In this document: piece by piece, positions 35,318-46,000 of the stretch
How the letters are laid out: each line of letters opens with the position of its first letter
Position numbering within the stretch: the stretch's first letter is position 1
Assembly: GCA_947387485.1 (NCBI GenBank)
Contig: CANDNT010000002.1
Span: 248,001-312,000, forward strand
DNA: 64,000 bases
Reading direction: 5' to 3'
Source: Aquimarina rhabdastrellae
GTDB lineage: Bacteria > Bacteroidota > Bacteroidia > Flavobacteriales > Flavobacteriaceae
Position numbers and translations under genes: made by a program
The notes under the pieces: model-generated
Seen by the model: the letters and a program-made list of their open reading frames with translations, nothing else
Databases searched by the model: none
What the model was told of the DNA's origin: nothing

Positions 35318-35355
35318 AAAAACGGCTTAAAACGACTAATTTTAAGCCGTTTTTT
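35318..35355 (+). terminator. terminator after the methyltransferase gene
   Basis: AAAAACGGCTTAAAA (35318-35332) pairs with TTTTAAGCCGTTTTT (35340-35354) and runs into T residues. Confidence 0.85.
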
Positions 35356-35448
35356 ATAACTTTTTAAAATAATGACTAAGTTTTATCATTAATTTTATTG
35401 ATAGATGATAAAATTGAAGTTTTCTAGAAAAACTTCAATTGATCTTTA

Positions 35449-35456
35449 TATTTTTG
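35449..35456 (+). promoter_or_regulatory. -7 promoter box for the OmpH-like gene
   Basis: TATTTTTG matches TAnnTTTG, 21 nt before the ATG at 35478. Confidence 0.5.
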
Positions 35457-35477
35457 CAGAAATCAATTTTTAAGAAA

Positions 35478-35993
35478 ATGAAAAGAATTTTATGGATAGC
35501 TCTTGCAGTAGCTACTTTACAGTCATGTAACCAACAAGCAGAAAAAACAGGTTATATTAATAACACTAAAGTAGTAACTGATTATAAAGTTATGAAAGAG
35601 GCTCAAGATAAATGGACTAAAAAAAATGAAGAACTTAGAGCTGAATTAGAAGAGAAGGCTAAGCAATTTCAAATTGAAGTTCAAGGATTTCAAAATATAA
35701 GCAAATCTATGAGCAAAGCTAATCAAGAGAAAAAACAAAACGAATTATTAGCTAAGCAACAAAAACTACAGCAAGAACAACAGTTGAGAATCCAAGAAAT
35801 TCAAGCTGGAAGCCAAAAAGAAATAGATTCTATCATAACAACTGTAAAAGATTATATCAAAGATTACGGTAAGAAAAATGGATTTACATATATCTATGGT
35901 GACAATGAAGCTTCAAATATTTTATATGCAAAAGATGGTTTAGATCTTACTGATAAAGTATTAGCAGAATTAAACGGATCAACTAAAGAATAA
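35478..35993 (+). CDS. OmpH/Skp-like periplasmic chaperone, lipoprotein form
   Basis: A 171-residue lipoprotein. The start is the ATG at 35478 (MKRILWIALAVATLQSCNQQ), giving a lipobox LQSC with the lipid-carrying Cys at 17; the longer frame from 35439 overlaps the promoter box. The mature part is a helical coiled coil (about 40-125, rich in Gln, Lys and Glu) between two beta segments (GYINNTKVVTDYK and GFTYIYGDNEASNILYAKDGLDLTDKVL), as in OmpH/Skp. Skp holds unfolded outer-membrane proteins in the periplasm; the lipid anchor is not typical of E. coli Skp. A terminator follows. Confidence 0.85.
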   Translation: MKRILWIALAVATLQSCNQQAEKTGYINNTKVVTDYKVMKEAQDKWTKKNEELRAELEEKAKQFQIEVQGFQNISKSMSKANQEKKQNELLAKQQKLQQEQQLRIQEIQAGSQKEIDSIITTVKDYIKDYGKKNGFTYIYGDNEASNILYAKDGLDLTDKVLAELNGSTKE

Positions 35994-36019
35994 GAATTAT
36001 AAGATTCCTAATAAATATG

Positions 36020-36048
36020 AGCTCAGTGTATTTTCACTGGGCTTTTTT
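36020..36048 (+). terminator. terminator after the OmpH-like gene
   Basis: AGCTCAGTG (36020-36028) pairs with CACTGGGCT (36035-36043, one G-T pair), followed by T residues. Confidence 0.8.
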
Positions 36049-37003
36049 ATTAATCTCAATTTTGAATCACTTAGCAGTAATTTAATTAATAGAGAAATCA
36101 TCATTTTCAATTATAAATCTTTAGAATTTGAAAATATGTTTATATAAAATAGTCTAATGATGTGCTTTAGATAAAATTATTAAAGTGAGTTATACAGGAC
36201 CGAGACTCCTCAGTAGTAAACATTGCATAAATTATGAACTTGTTTAATATGTTCAAAAACTGTGATAAGCTATATGTTTTAAATGCAAAAAGAATTATTC
36301 TTTTAAGTAATAGAAGGTAAGAATATATATAATTAAATACTAGTATAAAATACCATAATATTATCAATGTTAGATAAGATAAATGACTATTTAAAACATA
36401 AACTTTACCTTTTAAAAAAGAAGAATTAATTAAAAATTCTTATAATCTAACTGATTAGTTCTAATATTTGTATAAGAAAATTTCAATAATATATTACCGT
36501 TTGATAGGCTATTCTTTTTAATATTTAAGACAGAATAGTATTGAAAATGAATTAAATAGTATTTATATACTGATATATTTAGATTTTTTTCATATTTTAA
36601 GAAATATTTAAAAAAGCAATAATTTAATATCAAATTGAAATGTTTAAATAATTATAAGCATATAGCATTTCATTTAATCAAAAAGTGGGTCTTTTTGCTA
36701 CTGAAATAAGCTTATTTTTATAAAAATTATAAGTAATAACAATGATTTTATTATTAACAATTATAAATGAATATTACTGTTGTTAAATGCTTGATATCTA
36801 GTTTTTTATATAAATTTGATGATTAATTATTATAGTAGTAAGAATATTAGCACAATAAAAAAACATTTTTTTGCTACGTGGTAAACATTTAATTTATAAT
36901 TTTATGACCTTGCAATAAATATATTAACAATATTATTAACAAGTTCATCCCAAATCGCTAATGTAATATTGCATATATCAGCATTTTGTATAAATGTGAT
37001 ACA
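36049..37003. other. 955-nt AT-rich non-coding stretch upstream of the sprC operon
   Basis: No convincing gene. Two minus-strand frames of about 66 codons are present but are dominated by codons for Ile, Tyr, Leu and Asn, as chance frames in AT-rich DNA would be. The right end must hold the promoter of the gliding operon: TAATATTG at 36964-36971 is a one-mismatch -7 candidate. Two TTATTAACA 9-mers occur near 36748 and 36935. Confidence 0.5.
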
Positions 37004-39022
37004 ATGAAAAATAAACTTAACCTGTCGTCATTACTAATGGTGCTATCCCTGCTATTACCATCTATGGGGATTTTTGCGCAGAGGATAAACGCGCCTGAAC
37101 TTAACGGTACATCAGATGATTTAGCATGTGCACGTGATGGAAGAAATACATTTTCTGTTGAAGCTACTTATGTAAGTCCAGCTGGTTTTAATGCAGGAAA
37201 TGATTTTGTTTTACAATTATCAGATGCAGATGGAAATTTTGATTCAGATGTATTCAACAATGTAGAACTAGACAGATTAAATGATATTACTACACCTTCA
37301 CCTTCTCCAGCAACTATAAATTTTGATAATTTTAGTTTTCCAATTACAGTAAGAGGAGAAAATTATAGTTTAAGAATAGTATCTACAGATCCAGTTGAAA
37401 TTGGAAGAGAGCTTCAAAATATTCCGATATACTATTTTAGTAATGAACAACCTAAAGTAACTGCACCAAGTGATAGTGAGTTACATGCAGCTATATGTAA
37501 CGCTCAAGCTGTTGATCTTACAGTAACACCTAATGATTTTCCTGCATATATTTGGTACAAAGATGGAGTAATTATACCAGGAGAAACAGATGCTATTTTA
37601 ACAGATGTGATAGCTACAGGAGAATATAGAGTTGAAATTGATTTTGGATCTTGTAATCCATTTTATGCTTTTAATACGTCAAATACAATCAAAGTAATTA
37701 ATTTTACTACTACAGATGTTTTTATAGATCAAAATCCTCAAGTTTCATACTGTCCTTCAGATAATAGAATTTTAAGTTGTAATATAGTTGATGATGCTTT
37801 TACATATCAATGGTTTAAAGATGGAGAACCTGTAGAAAACTCGAATACTGCGATATTAACATTACCTCAAAGTAATTTTGGAGGAATGTATAGAGTAGAA
37901 GTAACAGCAACAGAAGATTGTAGTGTAATCACTAATCCTGTAGAAGTAATCAATTTAGGTTCTAATTTATTGACACAACCTCCACCTCAAATGGTAGTAT
38001 TACCAGGAGAAACTTTAACTTTAGAAATAACTACAGATGCACCAGCCGGTAGAACTATACAATGGTTTAAAGATAATACAGCTTTATTTGGTGAAAATGG
38101 ATTATCTATTACAGCTACTACAACAGGTATTTATAGAGTAGAAGTAACAACAAATGATGCTTGTGATAGTATATTAATAGCAGAAACTGAGGTTTTTATA
38201 CCCACAGATTTTGGAGCTGAAATTGCATTTGATTCAGATATAGATTGTGATCTAGAAGAAGTAGGTTTAATTACAGAACGGATTTTTGGTATCACAGGAG
38301 GAGGATTAGAAATTCCTTTGATTGATAGTCAAATAGCTCAATTTAGTTTAGAATGGTTTAAAGATAATACAGCAACTGGAGTTACGACTTCAGATTTTCT
38401 TGTTAATGGAGTTGACGAAAATGGAGCTTATGTGCTGCAATTAACATTTATTCCTGGAGGATTTGAACCCGATTTTTCAAATACATTACAAGTTGCTTTA
38501 ATATCAGATACAGTCGAAGTAACCAGAACACCTGATACATTGCCTCTAGGAAGTACAGTATTATTAACAGCAACACAAGTTACAGGATACACATACCAGT
38601 GGTATCAAGTAGTTAATGATACCGATGAAATTATTGACGGAGCAACTCAAAATACTTTAGAAGTATCTACAGAAGGTATTTATGCAGTAGTAATCACAAC
38701 AGATTTATGTGATGGAAAAAGAATTGAGGTAGAAGTAAATGATGCAGTATCTTTTTCTGGATTAATACCTAATGTAATTGTTCCAGGAGGAGATTCACCA
38801 ATTAATGATAATTGGGTTTTACCAGCAGAATTAGCTAACCAACAAGATGTAGAAATTAAAATCTATAATGCACAAGGTAAAGAAGACTTTAGTGGTACTA
38901 ATTATCAAAATAATTGGCCAGAAGAAAATTCAAAAAGTCAAGGACAAGAATCTGTGTATTATTATATAATAACAAAAAATAATTCCGTATTAAGAAAAGG
39001 ATCTATTACGGTAATGAGGTAA
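37004..39022 (+). CDS. sprC: SprC-like gliding motility protein with CHU_C-type sorting domain
   Basis: A 672-residue exported protein, first gene of the sprC-sprD-sprB-sprF operon. The start is the ATG at 37004, before a signal peptide ending GIFAQ. The body holds several Ig/PKD-like beta domains with repeated YxWYKDG, YQWFKDGEPVEN and IQWFKDNT motifs (about residues 180, 270, 345, 455). The last about 85 residues (GLIPNVIVPGGDSPINDNW, then KIYNAQG... YYYIITKNNSVLRKGSITVMR) are a gliding-motility-associated CHU_C-type T9SS sorting domain. In F. johnsoniae, sprC mutants have impaired gliding and SprB function. The name rests mainly on operon position and architecture. Confidence 0.78.
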   Translation: MKNKLNLSSLLMVLSLLLPSMGIFAQRINAPELNGTSDDLACARDGRNTFSVEATYVSPAGFNAGNDFVLQLSDADGNFDSDVFNNVELDRLNDITTPSPSPATINFDNFSFPITVRGENYSLRIVSTDPVEIGRELQNIPIYYFSNEQPKVTAPSDSELHAAICNAQAVDLTVTPNDFPAYIWYKDGVIIPGETDAILTDVIATGEYRVEIDFGSCNPFYAFNTSNTIKVINFTTTDVFIDQNPQVSYCPSDNRILSCNIVDDAFTYQWFKDGEPVENSNTAILTLPQSNFGGMYRVEVTATEDCSVITNPVEVINLGSNLLTQPPPQMVVLPGETLTLEITTDAPAGRTIQWFKDNTALFGENGLSITATTTGIYRVEVTTNDACDSILIAETEVFIPTDFGAEIAFDSDIDCDLEEVGLITERIFGITGGGLEIPLIDSQIAQFSLEWFKDNTATGVTTSDFLVNGVDENGAYVLQLTFIPGGFEPDFSNTLQVALISDTVEVTRTPDTLPLGSTVLLTATQVTGYTYQWYQVVNDTDEIIDGATQNTLEVSTEGIYAVVITTDLCDGKRIEVEVNDAVSFSGLIPNVIVPGGDSPINDNWVLPAELANQQDVEIKIYNAQGKEDFSGTNYQNNWPEENSKSQGQESVYYYIITKNNSVLRKGSITVMR

Positions 39023-39025
39023 TAT

Positions 39026-42000
39026 ATGATTAAAAAATTATTTTTATTAGTACTATGCTATCTCTCTCTTCATGTGGTAAGGGCACAAGAAGAGGCTTCT
39101 GTTTATGGTGTTTTACCATCAGATATTCCTACGCATAGTTTAGTAAAATATAACAGATTCTATTTTAACCCTACATTTTCACTAGTACGAGAAAACAAAA
39201 CATCTATAAATGTTTATAATAAAGTACAGTGGGCTACTTTTAACGATAACCCTCAAACATATTTAATAAACTATACTTCTAATTTTGATGATAGAATGGG
39301 AGTTAGTATTGGTTTATTTCAACAAAATGAAGGAATATATCGCTATTATGGAGGTGTTGGTAACTATGCTTACAATGTAGAATTAGATAGAGATATGAAT
39401 CTAACCTTTGGAGTTAATCTGCATTTTTCTCAAAGTGCAATTAAATCAAATATAGATTCAGAACCAGTAACGCTTAATAATGGAAACGTAGGTATAGATC
39501 CAGTTATTCAGAATTATGAAGGTAATTCTGTTTTTTTATTACACCCTGGAGTAAACTTTAATTATGATGCATTTGATGTAGGAATCGCTGTAAATAATTT
39601 AGTAGCATATAATATATCTGGTAGCGAATTAATTACAGATTATATAGGATTTAGAGGACATGTAATGTATACTACAAGTATAGAAAGAAGGTCTGATAAA
39701 ATATTAAGAGCTATGGCATATGCTAATATGATAGCAGATGCTGATTTAAGATATGGGGCTAACATGATTTTGGAATTACCAAAATTAGGTTGGGCTCAAG
39801 CAGGTTATAATAGTTTCTATGGAGTTTCTGTGGGTATAGGAGGAAATATTAATCCTAATGTTTCTGTAGGATATACTTTCGAAACAGGTTTTGGAGATAC
39901 AAGTTCTTTTGGTACAACACATGAGGTAGGTTTTGCGTATAATTTTGGTGATAATAGAACTAGATATAGAAGAGGAAGAAGTAGATCTAGTTTACAACGT
40001 AAATATGAAGAACGCGATTCTGAAATAAGAAGACTTCAAAAAGAGATTAGAGATCAAAATAAAATTATCAAAGAACTTCGAGGTGGTATAGTAGATACAT
40101 TAGCCGATAGAAGAAATTCTAGAAGTCGTATAGAACGTAGCTTGGCAGAGGAAAATAGAAAGAAAGAAGAAGCGGCTAGAGAACTTGAAATTAAAAGAAA
40201 TAGAGAAGTAGAATTACTAAACAAATCTCCTGAGCAAATTGTTGAAGATGAAAGACGAGCACTGGCTGCTGCAGAAGAAGAAGAACGAATTCGTAGACAG
40301 CGTGAATTAGATGCTGAAAATGAGATTCGTAAAAAAGCTGGATTAACAGATGAACAAATTGCAGAAATAGCTAAATCTGAAGCGGCTAGAATTGCTAACT
40401 CAGAAAGAATTCAAGTGATTGAAGATGAGAAAGCGCGTTTAGAAATAGAAAGAAGATTAGCTGCTCAAAACAATACACAATCAGAAGAAGAGCGAATCCG
40501 TAGAGAAAGAGAATTACAGGCAGAAGAGCAAAGGCTCGCAGCTGAAAAAGCAGCAGAGGAAGAGCGAATCCGCAGACAACGAGCATTAGAAGCAGAAGAG
40601 CAAAGAATCGCGGCAGAGAAGGCAGCAGAGGAAGAGCGAATCCGTAGACAACGAGCATTAGAAGCAGAAGAACAAAGAATAGCAGCAGAGAAGGCAGCTG
40701 AAGAAGAACGAATCCGCAGAGAAAGAGAATTACAAGCAGAAGAACAAAGAATCGCAGCTGAAAAGGCAGCAGAGGAAGAGCGAATCCGCAGACAACGAGC
40801 GTTAGAAGCAGAAGAGCAAAGAATCGCGGCAGAGAAGGCAGCTGAAGAAGAGCGAATCCGTAGAGAAAGAGAATTACAGGCAGAGGAGCAAAGAATCGCA
40901 GCAGAGAAAGCAGCTGAAGAGGAACGAGTACGCAGAGAAAGAGAATTACAGGCAGAAGAGCAAAGAATCGCAGCTGAAAAGGCTGAGGAGGAACGAGTAC
41001 GCAGAGAAAGAGAATTACAGGCAGAAGAGCAAAGAATAGCAGCTGAAAAGGCTGAGGAGGAACGAGTACGTAGAGAAAGAGAATTACAGGCAGAAGAGCA
41101 AAGAATCGCAGCAGAGAAGGCAGCTGAAGAAGAGCGAGTACGTAGAGAAAGAGAGTTACAAGCAGAAGAGCAAAGAATCGCAGCAGAGAAAGCAGCTGAA
41201 GAAGAGCGAGTACGTAGAGAAAGAGAGTTACAGGCAGAAGAGCAAAGAATCGCAGCAGAGAAAGCAGCTGAAGAAGAGCGAGTACGTAGAGAAAGAGAGT
41301 TACAGGCAGAAGAGCAAAGAATCGCAGCAGAGAAAGCAGCTGAAGAGGAACGAGTACGTAGACAACGAGAGTTACAAGCAGAAGAACAAAGAATCGCAGC
41401 AGAGAAAGCAGCTGAGGAGGAACGAGTACGTAGAGAAAGAGAATTACAAGCTGAGGAGCAAAGAATCGCAGCAGAGAAAGCAGCTGAAGAAGAGCGAGTA
41501 CGCAGACAACGAGAATTACAGGCAGAGGAGCAAAGAATCGCGGCAGAGAAAGCAGCTGAGGAGGAACGAGTACGCAGACAACGTGAATTACAAGCAGAAG
41601 AACAAAGAATCGCAGCAGAGAAGGCCGCTGAAGAAGAGCGAGTACGCAGACAACGAGAGTTACAAGCAGAAGAACAAAGAATCGCGGCAGAGAAAGCAGC
41701 TGAGGAAGAGCGAGTACGTAGAGAAAGAGAATTACAGGCAGAAGAGCAAAGAATCGCAGCAGAGAAGGCCGCTGAGGAAGAGCGAGTACGTAGAGAAAGA
41801 GAATTACAAGCAGAACAACAAAGAATTGCAGCAGAAGAGGCAGCAAGAAAAGCGGCTGAAGAAGAAGCTGCTAGAAAGGCTGAGGAAGAGCGAATTCGTA
41901 GGCAAAGAGAGTTAGAAGCAGAACAACAAAGAATCGCAGCAGAAGAGGCAGCAAGAAAAGCGGCTGAAGAAGAAGCTGCTAGAAAGGCCGAGGAAGAGCG

Positions 42001-42967
42001 AATTCGTAGAGAAAGAGAGCTAGAGGCAGAACAACAAAGAATCGCAGCCGAAGAAGAAGCTGCAAGGCAAGCTGCCGCTTCAGCTAGTGGGAATGATAAT
42101 GAAATTGAAAACATTAAACGAGAATTAGAGAGTAGTAGTAGAATTACTAATAGATTAGTAGCCCAACAAGATTCTCTTTTAAATTCAACTTTAGAAGTTG
42201 ATAAGAAAGGATTCCAAAATGTATTACAATCTTTAATTAGCATGACTAATGATGCTAATGAAATAAAAAGAGAGCCGGGTAAACGTAGTTCTAAGCGTTT
42301 AATAGAAAACTCTAAGTTTGTAAAGTATGCGATAAAAGCAAGACCTGATGCTAAATTTGCTACTAAGTATATCTTAGATTATCCAGAAGGATATTATTTA
42401 ATAGGAAATGTATTTAAAGCAGATAACTATGCTAAGAAGTTTACAGAAACATTAAATGAGTTAGGATTTGATAATGCTCAAACTGTAATTAATCCAGAAA
42501 ATGATTATAGATATGTAGCTATTCAAAGTTATAAAGATAAAGATGTAGCTGTAGAAAAATACTTAAATAATATTGATGGTCAGTATTTTGGAGATATGTG
42601 GATTTTAAAAATTGCACATAATAAAGTAGAATCATTTAAGCGATTAGTTGAAGAAACAAGAACGATCAAAGATCAAGTACAAGATGATTCTGTATTATCT
42701 GAAAAACTATCATATATCGGAGGTCACAATATTCAAGTTGGATATTATTTGATTACAGATACATATAAAAAAGAAAATTATTTAGAACGAGGAATGGCTA
42801 GACTAAGATCATTAGGTTTAGAACCACAATCTTTTAGAAACCCTAAGGATAATTATACTTATGTATATCTAAAAAGATTTGATTCTCTTGATGAAGCTAA
42901 AGAAAGTTTATTCTCTAACGTAAACAATACATATAATGGAGATTTATTTATTCTAAAAATTGAATAA
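39026..42967 (+). CDS. sprD: SprD-like gliding motility protein: PorP/SprF-like N-terminus, long charged helix, SPOR-like C-terminus
   Basis: A 1313-residue protein starting 3 nt after sprC. A signal peptide (to about 20, HVVRAQ) is followed by a PorP/SprF-like outer-membrane beta-barrel domain (about 25-310). Then comes a charged helical stretch (about 325-485) and about 19 near-identical 24-residue units of the type EEERVRRERELQAEEQRIAA (about 487-940), then two 36-residue relatives rich in AARKAAEEE. The C-terminal part (about 1090-1313) has two SPOR-like segments (GYYLIGNVFKADNYAKKF and GYYLITDTYKKENYLERG). SprD is required for SprB-mediated movement in F. johnsoniae. The repeat length may be strain-variable. 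Confidence 0.8.
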   Translation: MIKKLFLLVLCYLSLHVVRAQEEASVYGVLPSDIPTHSLVKYNRFYFNPTFSLVRENKTSINVYNKVQWATFNDNPQTYLINYTSNFDDRMGVSIGLFQQNEGIYRYYGGVGNYAYNVELDRDMNLTFGVNLHFSQSAIKSNIDSEPVTLNNGNVGIDPVIQNYEGNSVFLLHPGVNFNYDAFDVGIAVNNLVAYNISGSELITDYIGFRGHVMYTTSIERRSDKILRAMAYANMIADADLRYGANMILELPKLGWAQAGYNSFYGVSVGIGGNINPNVSVGYTFETGFGDTSSFGTTHEVGFAYNFGDNRTRYRRGRSRSSLQRKYEERDSEIRRLQKEIRDQNKIIKELRGGIVDTLADRRNSRSRIERSLAEENRKKEEAARELEIKRNREVELLNKSPEQIVEDERRALAAAEEEERIRRQRELDAENEIRKKAGLTDEQIAEIAKSEAARIANSERIQVIEDEKARLEIERRLAAQNNTQSEEERIRRERELQAEEQRLAAEKAAEEERIRRQRALEAEEQRIAAEKAAEEERIRRQRALEAEEQRIAAEKAAEEERIRRERELQAEEQRIAAEKAAEEERIRRQRALEAEEQRIAAEKAAEEERIRRERELQAEEQRIAAEKAAEEERVRRERELQAEEQRIAAEKAEEERVRRERELQAEEQRIAAEKAEEERVRRERELQAEEQRIAAEKAAEEERVRRERELQAEEQRIAAEKAAEEERVRRERELQAEEQRIAAEKAAEEERVRRERELQAEEQRIAAEKAAEEERVRRQRELQAEEQRIAAEKAAEEERVRRERELQAEEQRIAAEKAAEEERVRRQRELQAEEQRIAAEKAAEEERVRRQRELQAEEQRIAAEKAAEEERVRRQRELQAEEQRIAAEKAAEEERVRRERELQAEEQRIAAEKAAEEERVRRERELQAEQQRIAAEEAARKAAEEEAARKAEEERIRRQRELEAEQQRIAAEEAARKAAEEEAARKAEEERIRRERELEAEQQRIAAEEEAARQAAASASGNDNEIENIKRELESSSRITNRLVAQQDSLLNSTLEVDKKGFQNVLQSLISMTNDANEIKREPGKRSSKRLIENSKFVKYAIKARPDAKFATKYILDYPEGYYLIGNVFKADNYAKKFTETLNELGFDNAQTVINPENDYRYVAIQSYKDKDVAVEKYLNNIDGQYFGDMWILKIAHNKVESFKRLVEETRTIKDQVQDDSVLSEKLSYIGGHNIQVGYYLITDTYKKENYLERGMARLRSLGLEPQSFRNPKDNYTYVYLKRFDSLDEAKESLFSNVNNTYNGDLFILKIE
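40484..41845 (+). repeat. 19-copy 72-bp in-frame tandem repeat in sprD
   Basis: Each unit encodes 24 residues (EEER(I/V)RR(E/Q)R(E/A)L(Q/E)AEEQRIAAEKAA). I count six units with Ile and thirteen with Val at position 5; two units lack one Ala codon. Synonymous differences (GAA/GAG, CGT/CGC) show the copies are similar but not freshly identical. The charge pattern predicts a long continuous helix. Confidence 0.9.
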
Positions 42968-43017
42968 ATAAACAACAATATAGAGTCCCAATTCAACCGA
43001 AATAAAATACAACGCTT

Positions 43018-46000
43018 ATGAAAACTAAGAGTAATCTAAAAATAAGCTTAACCCTATTGGCCTTGATACTATTCTCGGTCAATACCTTATTAGCACAGAC
43101 ATCTGTGACTAATATACCTTTTAGAACTCCTACTGGAGCAGATATAGAGATAAGAGGTGATATGCAATTTATAGGAAATACTAATATAGGATTATCAGGT
43201 CCCCAACCTCAAGGAGTTGAAGTTGATATTCAAAATATTACATATAATCCTAACAATGCTTATAATGGAGGTGCTAGAAATAATAACTTGACTTATGGTT
43301 ATATAGATGTGGACAGTGACCCTACAACTTTTAGTTCTAGTTCGGCATCATTTACACCCCCTTCTGCTTGTTCTAGAGTAGTATATGCTGGATTATATTG
43401 GTCTTCTGCATATTTTTTAGAAAGCACGAACTTAAATACACCTACAATACCAGATAATAGGCATATACAAGATGGACTGCCAGGAACATTTAGAAATGCT
43501 AAAATTAAATTACCAGGAACAACTTCTTATGTAGATTTAACTGCAGACGAAGTAATTTATAATGGATATCCAGGAGATCCTACTCATGCAAATACTACTC
43601 GTGCTGCATGGGATATGCCTTATGTTTGTTATAAAGATGTAACTAGTCTTTTAAGTAGTTTAACTAGTCCTGGAGGTGAATATACAGTTGCCAATGTAAG
43701 AGCTGCAACAGGAAGAACATTATTTAGAAGTACTAATGGAGCTTCTTCTGGATGGGTTTTGGTACTGATGTATGAAGATGAGAATTTGTCTACCAAAAGA
43801 TTATCTACAAAACATGGTTTTTTAAATATTAGTGGGCAAAATCAACCTTTTACTTATGATGGATTTTTAACATTAGAAGCTCCAACTCCAGTTAGAGCTA
43901 ATTTTGGTGTAGCTACCTTAGAAGGAGATTTTGGTATTCGAGGAGATCGTTTACGTATAAGAAGAGTTAATACTACTCAAATGGATTTATTTGATCCAGT
44001 AAATAGTTCTACTAACTTTTTTAATAGTTCTGTATCAAATCAAGGAGCATATGATAATACAAGAAATCCTAACTCTAGAAATACTTTAGGTTTTGATGCC
44101 GATTATTTTAGTATTAATAACCCCAGTAATACAGTTATAGGAAATAATCAGACCTCAGTTCGTTTTGAAGCAACAACAACAGGTGATGTTTATAATATTT
44201 TCTTAAACGCACTTTCTATTGAAGTTGTTAAACCTGAATTGAGAGTTATTAAGCGTGTTTTAAATAGTAGTGGTGTTGATATTACAGGTGGAGGAGTAAA
44301 CTTTGGTGATGAATTATTTTATGAACTTACTATTCAAAATATAGGAAATGAAGATCTTACAGATGTAAGAATTAATGATAGATTACCTATTAATACTGAT
44401 TTATTATCAGACAGTGATATTATTGTACCAGCAGGAGTAACCTTTGAAAATACAGTATTACCTAATGGTATAAGAAGACTTCGTTTTCTTCCAGATGATA
44501 GTTTAGTTGAAGAGAATGCCCCCTCATTTAAAATACGATTTAAAGTTCAAGTAGTAGCTACTTGTGCAGATTTAAGAGATGCGTGTTCTAATGATATTAT
44601 TAATACAGTTAGATCTAGATATGAGGGAGTAGATACAGGAGATGTAGTTACAGGAGACGAAAGTATTTCAGGAATAGATCCTATTTGTGGTACTCCAATA
44701 CCAGGATTATCTAATTTCTTAATTAATACAGATAGTTGCGATAACCAATATAGTGCGTTTATATGTTCTGGTGATGTTGATTTAGTAGCAGGAACAGGTT
44801 TTGATAACTATACATGGACAGATGGTGGTGGTAATGTAGTTCAAGATGGACCTAGTAATATTTTCACTGCATCAGCAGCAGGAACATATAGAGTAAATAA
44901 AACAAGTACAAGATGTATAAGTTTATTTGAAGAATGGACCGTAGATGTATTTACGGCGGTAACTAACCCAGTTATTCCTATAGCTGATAACATAAGAACA
45001 TGTCCTATTAACGGTGAAGAATTACCAGAAATATTTTTATGTGGGGCTTCTGATTCTCAAACTATCGATACAAATTTTATAGATGCAACTTCTATTATTT
45101 GGGAACGATTAGATCCTACAGCTTGTGCTACAGTAACTCGAGATCCTGATTGTCCTACTATAGATCCTGTTTGTGAACCAGAATGGACAGAAATTGCTAC
45201 AACAAGAGTACATACGATTTCAGAAGAGGGTGAATATAGAATTAGAGCAACATTCCCTGGTGGATGTGAAGTAACATTCCATTTTAATGTATTTACTAAT
45301 AATTATGAACCTGAGTTAGGTGTTGTAAGAGAAATTATTTGTGGAAATGCTGGTGCATTAGAAGTTTTAAATGCAGCAACTGCATACGAATACCGTTTAA
45401 TTTTACCTTCAGGTACACCTACAGCTTATCAAGACAGTCCATTATTTGACGGACTTACTGAAATAGGAGAATATAGATTAGAAGCGAGAGTAAGAAGAGA
45501 TCCACCAGAAGGATGTATCTATGAAGATAGAATCAACTTATTTGGTGAAGATGCAGCCGTGACTGTTACTGCTAATGATATGAGTTGTGCAGCAGATAGC
45601 GGAAGCATTGTTGTTCAGGTAACTGATGGAGATATTAATTATTTATATACAGTTAATAGTACAAGTACTCCATTTTCTATTACTGAGGGACCAACAACTC
45701 AAACCTTACATACCTTTGCAGGATTAGGTGCAGATACTTATGATGTAGAAGTAACTACAAATGATGGTGTTTGTGTTAGATCAGAAACTGTAACTATAAA
45801 CCCAGCTCCAGAGTTAACGATTAATGCTAGAGTTATTGAGCAATTACATTGTAATCCAGGTTTTCAACCTAACCCTGATTTAAATGATGATACTCATCCT
45901 GATTATGATCCTACGGCACCGCCTTTTGATCCTAATCCTTTAGTAGCTCTTGTAGAAGTTACTGTAACAGGAGGATCTGGTACCTATACATTTACTTCAG

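Noticed and set aside
36167..36633. Two minus-strand frames of about 66 codons upstream of sprC
   Set aside because: Composition is what chance frames in AT-rich DNA give, with no motif or start context.
40484..41845. Regular 72-bp repeats considered as a CRISPR-like array
   Set aside because: There are no unique spacers; every unit is in frame and encodes the same 24-residue helix.
40395..42243. Two long minus-strand open frames (483 and 592 codons) opposite sprD
   Set aside because: They are mirror products of the 72-bp repeat, with highly repetitive Leu- or Ser/Cys-rich translations and no start context; sprD on the plus strand explains them.
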